DNA from: Deltaproteobacteria bacterium
GTDB lineage: Bacteria; Bdellovibrionota_B; Oligoflexia; Oligoflexales; Bog-1112
Direction: 5' to 3'
Assembly: GCA_020635195.1 (NCBI GenBank)
Contig: JACKAG010000010.1
Span: 1 to 64,000 of the forward strand
DNA length: 64,000 nt
Position numbers and translations under genes: made by a program. This document shows, in pieces, positions 61,216 to 64,000 of the stretch. The notes under the pieces were generated by a model, which saw nothing but the letters and a program-made list of their open reading frames with translations, was not told the origin of the DNA and did no database searches. The first letter of the stretch is position 1; the number at the start of each line of letters is the position of its first letter.

Positions 61216-61917
61216 TTGATCCATATACGGTGTTTTCAGGATGAATCAGATGCTTTATCGGAAGCCTCTGACTTCATCTGGCTTCGTTTTTTTGGTTCTG
61301 ATGGAAAAACACCAGAGGGTTCTCTCTGTCGTCTGAAGCAGGTGCACAGCACAAAAGTCCTTTTCGTCTCTGATTATATGCGAGATTTTCAGCGCTCTGA
61401 CAGGCCTGAGGGAGATGGTCTTTACTCTGTAGAGCCAGGGGAGCGGCTCTGTATCAGAACCGCTGATTGTCTGCCTTTGGTGCTCTGGAGCCGGAAACGG
61501 GATTTTCTGGCTGTGCTGCACGCGGGCTGGCGTGGGCTGTTTCGGGGGATTCTGGAAGAGGCGGTGAGGACCTATCAGCGAAGAGGGGGCAGGGCAGCTG
61601 ATCTGTCGATGCTCTGCGGCCCCTGTATTTCCAGAGATGCCTTTGAAGTGGGCCCTGAGCTGATGGATGAGCTCAGACAAACTCCTCTGACAGAGGAGGA
61701 ACTCTCTTTTGTGAGTACAGCTGGCAAAGGGGACCGACTCCATATGGATCTGGCTATGATTGCTGCCCTGATTGCGATGCATCAGGGCTTATCTGCCAAC
61801 CATCTGAGTATTTATCGTAGCTGCACATACTCTTCTCCTGAGAGCTGGTATTCCTTCCGTCGTAGCGGGACGGCGTCCCCTGCTAATCTGACCTGTGCAG
61901 CGATCAGAGCAGGCTGA
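61216..61917 (+). CDS. PgeF/YfiH-type polyphenol oxidase (laccase-domain) protein
   Basis: Family that has purine-nucleoside and peptidoglycan-editing roles (cytoplasmic, copper- or zinc-binding). CRLKQVHSTKV has the first His, RTADCLPLVLWS the Cys, and FLAVLHAGWRGLFRGILEEAV the second His, in the usual spacing; GPCISRDAFEVG and the C-terminal SCTYSSPESWYSFRRSG agree. I favour TTG 61216 because GAGAGAGG lies about ten bases upstream; the frame could start at TTG 61186. About 233 residues. Ends 35 bases before the convergent outer-membrane protein gene. Confidence 0.88.
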   Translation: MIHIRCFQDESDALSEASDFIWLRFFGSDGKTPEGSLCRLKQVHSTKVLFVSDYMRDFQRSDRPEGDGLYSVEPGERLCIRTADCLPLVLWSRKRDFLAVLHAGWRGLFRGILEEAVRTYQRRGGRAADLSMLCGPCISRDAFEVGPELMDELRQTPLTEEELSFVSTAGKGDRLHMDLAMIAALIAMHQGLSANHLSIYRSCTYSSPESWYSFRRSGTASPANLTCAAIRAG

Positions 61918-61952
61918 CTTGGCGCATTGTGCCAGAAACTTTATGCCAGAAA

Positions 61953-63569
61953 TCAGAAATAAAATGTGATGTGAGATTGCAGCAGGTAGCTGTTTTTTAC
62001 GCTCTGGTCATCGGAGAGTTGCCATGCCTTGCCTGGCAGCAGAGCTCCGGCAGCCAGACCGATGCTCGCATCTTTTCCAAAGGACATTTCATATGCGAGA
62101 TCCAGCTCAAAGCCCAGGTTGTTTCCGTAATAGCCAACGGGCTTAGCAGCTTCGTTTCTGTAGAAATCTTTGATATCTGATGGCATGCTTTTGTTCAGGT
62201 TTGCGTAGATGCCCCTGATTTCAAAGTTACCAAGTATCAGGTCTTCGTAACGATATCCCAGAGAGTACAGCTGAGTATTCATGACGCGACCTGGATCAAA
62301 GATACCGTCAATTCTGAGATCGTCCGTCTGTGAGCTACCATTAAACAGGATAAGAGCGGGGCGATAGTTCCGGTGAAAGCTGACCGCTGAAGCATTTTTG
62401 TCACGATGGGAAACATTGAGACGTTCTGTCCGTGAGCCAGCTGCAGCACTGCTGAGATCCCCTTTGTCGTCAAAGTATCCATCGGCATCTCCGGGAGCAA
62501 ATGCATACCGCAGAAAGACATTGTGGGAACTGGCGTCTCCCTGGCGGTATTCTTCCGGACCAATATAATGACCAGAGCTGGCCAGTTTCCAGAAGAATTC
62601 TCCGGCAAAGGCAATGGAATTCAGTTTGTTTGTTGCGATTCCATGTTCGTCATTCAGATCCTGATAGGAGCCTCCAAGGGTGACCATGTTAGGGTCCGCT
62701 GTTTTGCCGAGAGTAAAAAGGACCTCGTTTTTAAGCGTGAATGGCCCATAATAAAATCCTGTATACAGATCGACAAAGGTGAGATCTGTATTGCTGCCTC
62801 CACGTTTAGTCTGGGGAGATGCAATTCTGGACCCGTAAATCCCGATTTGCTTGGTGAATAATGATCCGGCATTTGATTTCCTGTCATCATATACGATAGT
62901 CAGGAAGAGCTGATCGATATCATCATGAGGATTTGTCGGGCCAAAGGTCAGATCACTATGGTCCCGGATGGGGCTGCCTGTTTCACTTAATTTGTCAAAA
63001 CCAAATGAGAAACCCAGAGCCTGGGCTTTCTGAAGATTGATATCACATGAAATTCCATCATATATACTGGCGCCTGGAGAGAAGGGGCTTCGCCCATTGT
63101 CAAGAAATATCCCCAAACCCCAATGACGGCTTCTGCGGCCCGCTTCAAGGATGCAGTGGTCAAAAGCATACTGGGCATATGCTTCGGTGACTTTGGGAAT
63201 ATAAGGAAGATAACCTGGTTCCCTGACACTCTGATGGGAGCCAGAGCATTGTTCATCTCTACCTGCCTCGCATTCTCTCGGTCTTGCGCTGTCTCCGAGC
63301 CAGGATTCCCGGGAGTTGTCAAAGAGACGGAATCCAAGGAAAAAACTCGATTTATCATGCAACCGGGCTTCACCGAGCAGGAAAAAACTTTGCCGGACGG
63401 CCTGAAACATGCCGCGATCTGTGGATGCAGCCGGCATGGTGAGTGTTTCTCCACGCAGAGCATAGTGGCCAGATCCGTCGAAGTTGAGAGAATAGGCTGC
63501 TGTGCTGGCAGATAAAATCAGGCCCGCAATCAGCCCACGTTTCAGATAGGTTTTAAGTACAAGCGTCAT
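61953..63569 (-). CDS. outer-membrane beta-barrel protein (porin-like), unknown
   Basis: 538 residues with signal peptide (LKRGLIAGLILSASTAAYSL). The mature protein is Gly/Ser/aromatic-rich with repeated strand patterns, such as SFFLGFRLFDNSRESWL, FYYGPFTLKNEVLFTLG, SGHYIGPEEYRQGDASSHNVFLRY and LGYRYEDLILGNFEIRGIYANL, and ends LLQSHITFYF, a terminal Phe as used by the Bam complex. RSRHWGLGIFLDNGRSPFSPGAS is the most distinctive line. Two Cys pairs occur in an extracellular-looking loop (ECEAGRDEQC). Family not identified; possibly an alginate-export or porin-like channel. Confidence 0.7.
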   Translation of the reverse strand: MTLVLKTYLKRGLIAGLILSASTAAYSLNFDGSGHYALRGETLTMPAASTDRGMFQAVRQSFFLLGEARLHDKSSFFLGFRLFDNSRESWLGDSARPRECEAGRDEQCSGSHQSVREPGYLPYIPKVTEAYAQYAFDHCILEAGRRSRHWGLGIFLDNGRSPFSPGASIYDGISCDINLQKAQALGFSFGFDKLSETGSPIRDHSDLTFGPTNPHDDIDQLFLTIVYDDRKSNAGSLFTKQIGIYGSRIASPQTKRGGSNTDLTFVDLYTGFYYGPFTLKNEVLFTLGKTADPNMVTLGGSYQDLNDEHGIATNKLNSIAFAGEFFWKLASSGHYIGPEEYRQGDASSHNVFLRYAFAPGDADGYFDDKGDLSSAAAGSRTERLNVSHRDKNASAVSFHRNYRPALILFNGSSQTDDLRIDGIFDPGRVMNTQLYSLGYRYEDLILGNFEIRGIYANLNKSMPSDIKDFYRNEAAKPVGYYGNNLGFELDLAYEMSFGKDASIGLAAGALLPGKAWQLSDDQSVKNSYLLQSHITFYF

Positions 63570-63680
63570 CTACCGCCCCTAAAGCAGAGTCATTCCAGAT
63601 GCACAGCTTATATCACAAGTTGGGAGCAGGATCGACTATTACCAGGTTTTGGCTGTCATCGGGACTGAGTCGGGAGTCTT

Positions 63681-64000
63681 TCATGCATCTGGGCGGAGTT
63701 CATTGCGGATACGCTGGACGCAGACGGCTGCTCCGGATCTTGTGTCGATATCCGCCAGCAGACCGCAGAGCCAGAGGTCTTTTTTTGCTGGTTCGAAGCG
63801 GATTTTTTTTTTCTGAGGGGAAGGGGGAAGAAAGGCAGGTAAGGCGCTTTCATAAGTCATACCGATCACAGAATCATACGCTCCTGTCATGCCAAGGTCT
63901 GTCTGATAACCTGTAAACTGATCCAGTACTCTTTCATCTGCTGTGGGGCAATGCGTGTGGGTCCCGAAGACAAGAGAGGCCCTTCCTGTCACATAATGAG
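63681..64000 (-). CDS. C-terminal part of a YmdB-family (TIGR00282) metallophosphodiesterase
   Basis: The frame is open from the window edge (residues reading HYVTGRASLVFGTHTHCPTADE) to a stop at about 63681, so only the last 105 or so residues are present. FGTHTHCPTADERVL and GYQTDLGMTGAYDSVIGM are the family's metal-binding and C-terminal blocks; a short Pro/Lys-rich stretch (PPSPQKKK) and CGLLADIDTRSG follow. YmdB-type enzymes hydrolyse 2',3'-cyclic nucleotide monophosphates in Bacillus. The start and N-terminal metal ligands lie outside the window. The tail overlaps no other gene. Confidence 0.85.
   Translation of the reverse strand, partial: HYVTGRASLVFGTHTHCPTADERVLDQFTGYQTDLGMTGAYDSVIGMTYESALPAFLPPSPQKKKIRFEPAKKDLWLCGLLADIDTRSGAAVCVQRIRNELRPDA

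Noticed and set aside
61255..61782. Minus-strand frame of 175 codons over the PgeF-type gene
   Set aside because: Antisense to conserved catalytic blocks of the real gene.
1..64000. tRNA genes, CRISPR arrays, insertion sequences, prophage or plasmid features
   Set aside because: I read all gaps on both strands and saw no tRNA T-loop context, no regular spaced repeats, no transposase- or integrase-like protein, and no terminal inverted repeats flanking a gene.

Overview
The window looks like an ordinary chromosomal segment of a diderm, LPS-making, respiring bacterium of roughly mid-40s GC (judged by eye). Lipid A/Kdo/core genes (an LpxH-like phosphatase, kdsB, a family-9 heptosyltransferase), a DegP-type periplasmic protease, several predicted outer-membrane barrels and many lipoproteins support the diderm call; heme O synthase supports aerobic respiration. 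The giant kinase/ATPase/GAF/Hpt/CheA-like protein, the orphan HAMP protein, the winged-helix protein and the many lineage-specific secreted proteins recall Bdellovibrionota/Oligoflexia-type genomes, but this placement is an inference and no rRNA is present to test it. I see no tRNA, rRNA, CRISPR array, transposase, integrase or phage gene.

Layout. 0-6.6 kb: cut-off unknown gene, PhoD-type phosphatase, secreted unknown, Slt lytic transglycosylase. 6.7-8.6 kb: heme O synthase between two tiny membrane proteins, then a NifU-type Fe-S scaffold. 8.7-12.4 kb (minus): UvrD/PcrA helicase and glycerol kinase. 12.5-18.5 kb: fmt, small and secreted unknowns, a ChaN-like protein carrying a long perfect inverted repeat, a convergently overlapping winged-helix gene, an LpxH-like phosphatase and a small barrel-like protein. 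18.5-25.6 kb: calcium-repeat lipoprotein, RNHCP protein, rnpB, trmB, ybeY, a CorC/HlyC-type CBS protein, nagZ and khpA. 25.9-34.9 kb: unknowns, hpt, sufS, HAMP protein, pruA-type dehydrogenase, DUF4442 hotdog protein, 2-Cys peroxiredoxin, HAD phosphatase. 35.1-41.1 kb: a roughly 2000-residue signalling hybrid. 41.2-42.8 kb: CGFS glutaredoxin and a Cys/Met-metabolism PLP enzyme. 42.8-49.9 kb: three homologous cysteine-rich lipoproteins, one divergent from the other two, plus a decayed C-terminal relic of another copy. 49.9-54.4 kb (minus): membrane-targeted AAA ATPase, heptosyltransferase, and an ECF sigma/anti-sigma pair. 54.6-64 kb: kdsB, a metallopeptidase/barrel fusion, aroC, degP, a PgeF-type protein, an outer-membrane protein and a cut-off YmdB-family phosphodiesterase.

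Functional themes: envelope construction and quality control (slt, nagZ, kdsB, heptosyltransferase, degP, lipoproteins, barrels), RNA maturation (rnpB, ybeY, trmB, khpA, fmt), scattered Fe-S genes (sufS, a NifU-type protein, CGFS glutaredoxin), and sensory/regulatory proteins. The most unusual items are the signalling hybrid whose kinase domain has lost both catalytic aspartates, the cysteine-rich lipoprotein family with its relic, the AAA ATPase with an N-terminal export-type segment and altered Walker B, and a 22-bp perfect inverted repeat inside a coding region. I did not find a clear multi-gene defence or other novel system.
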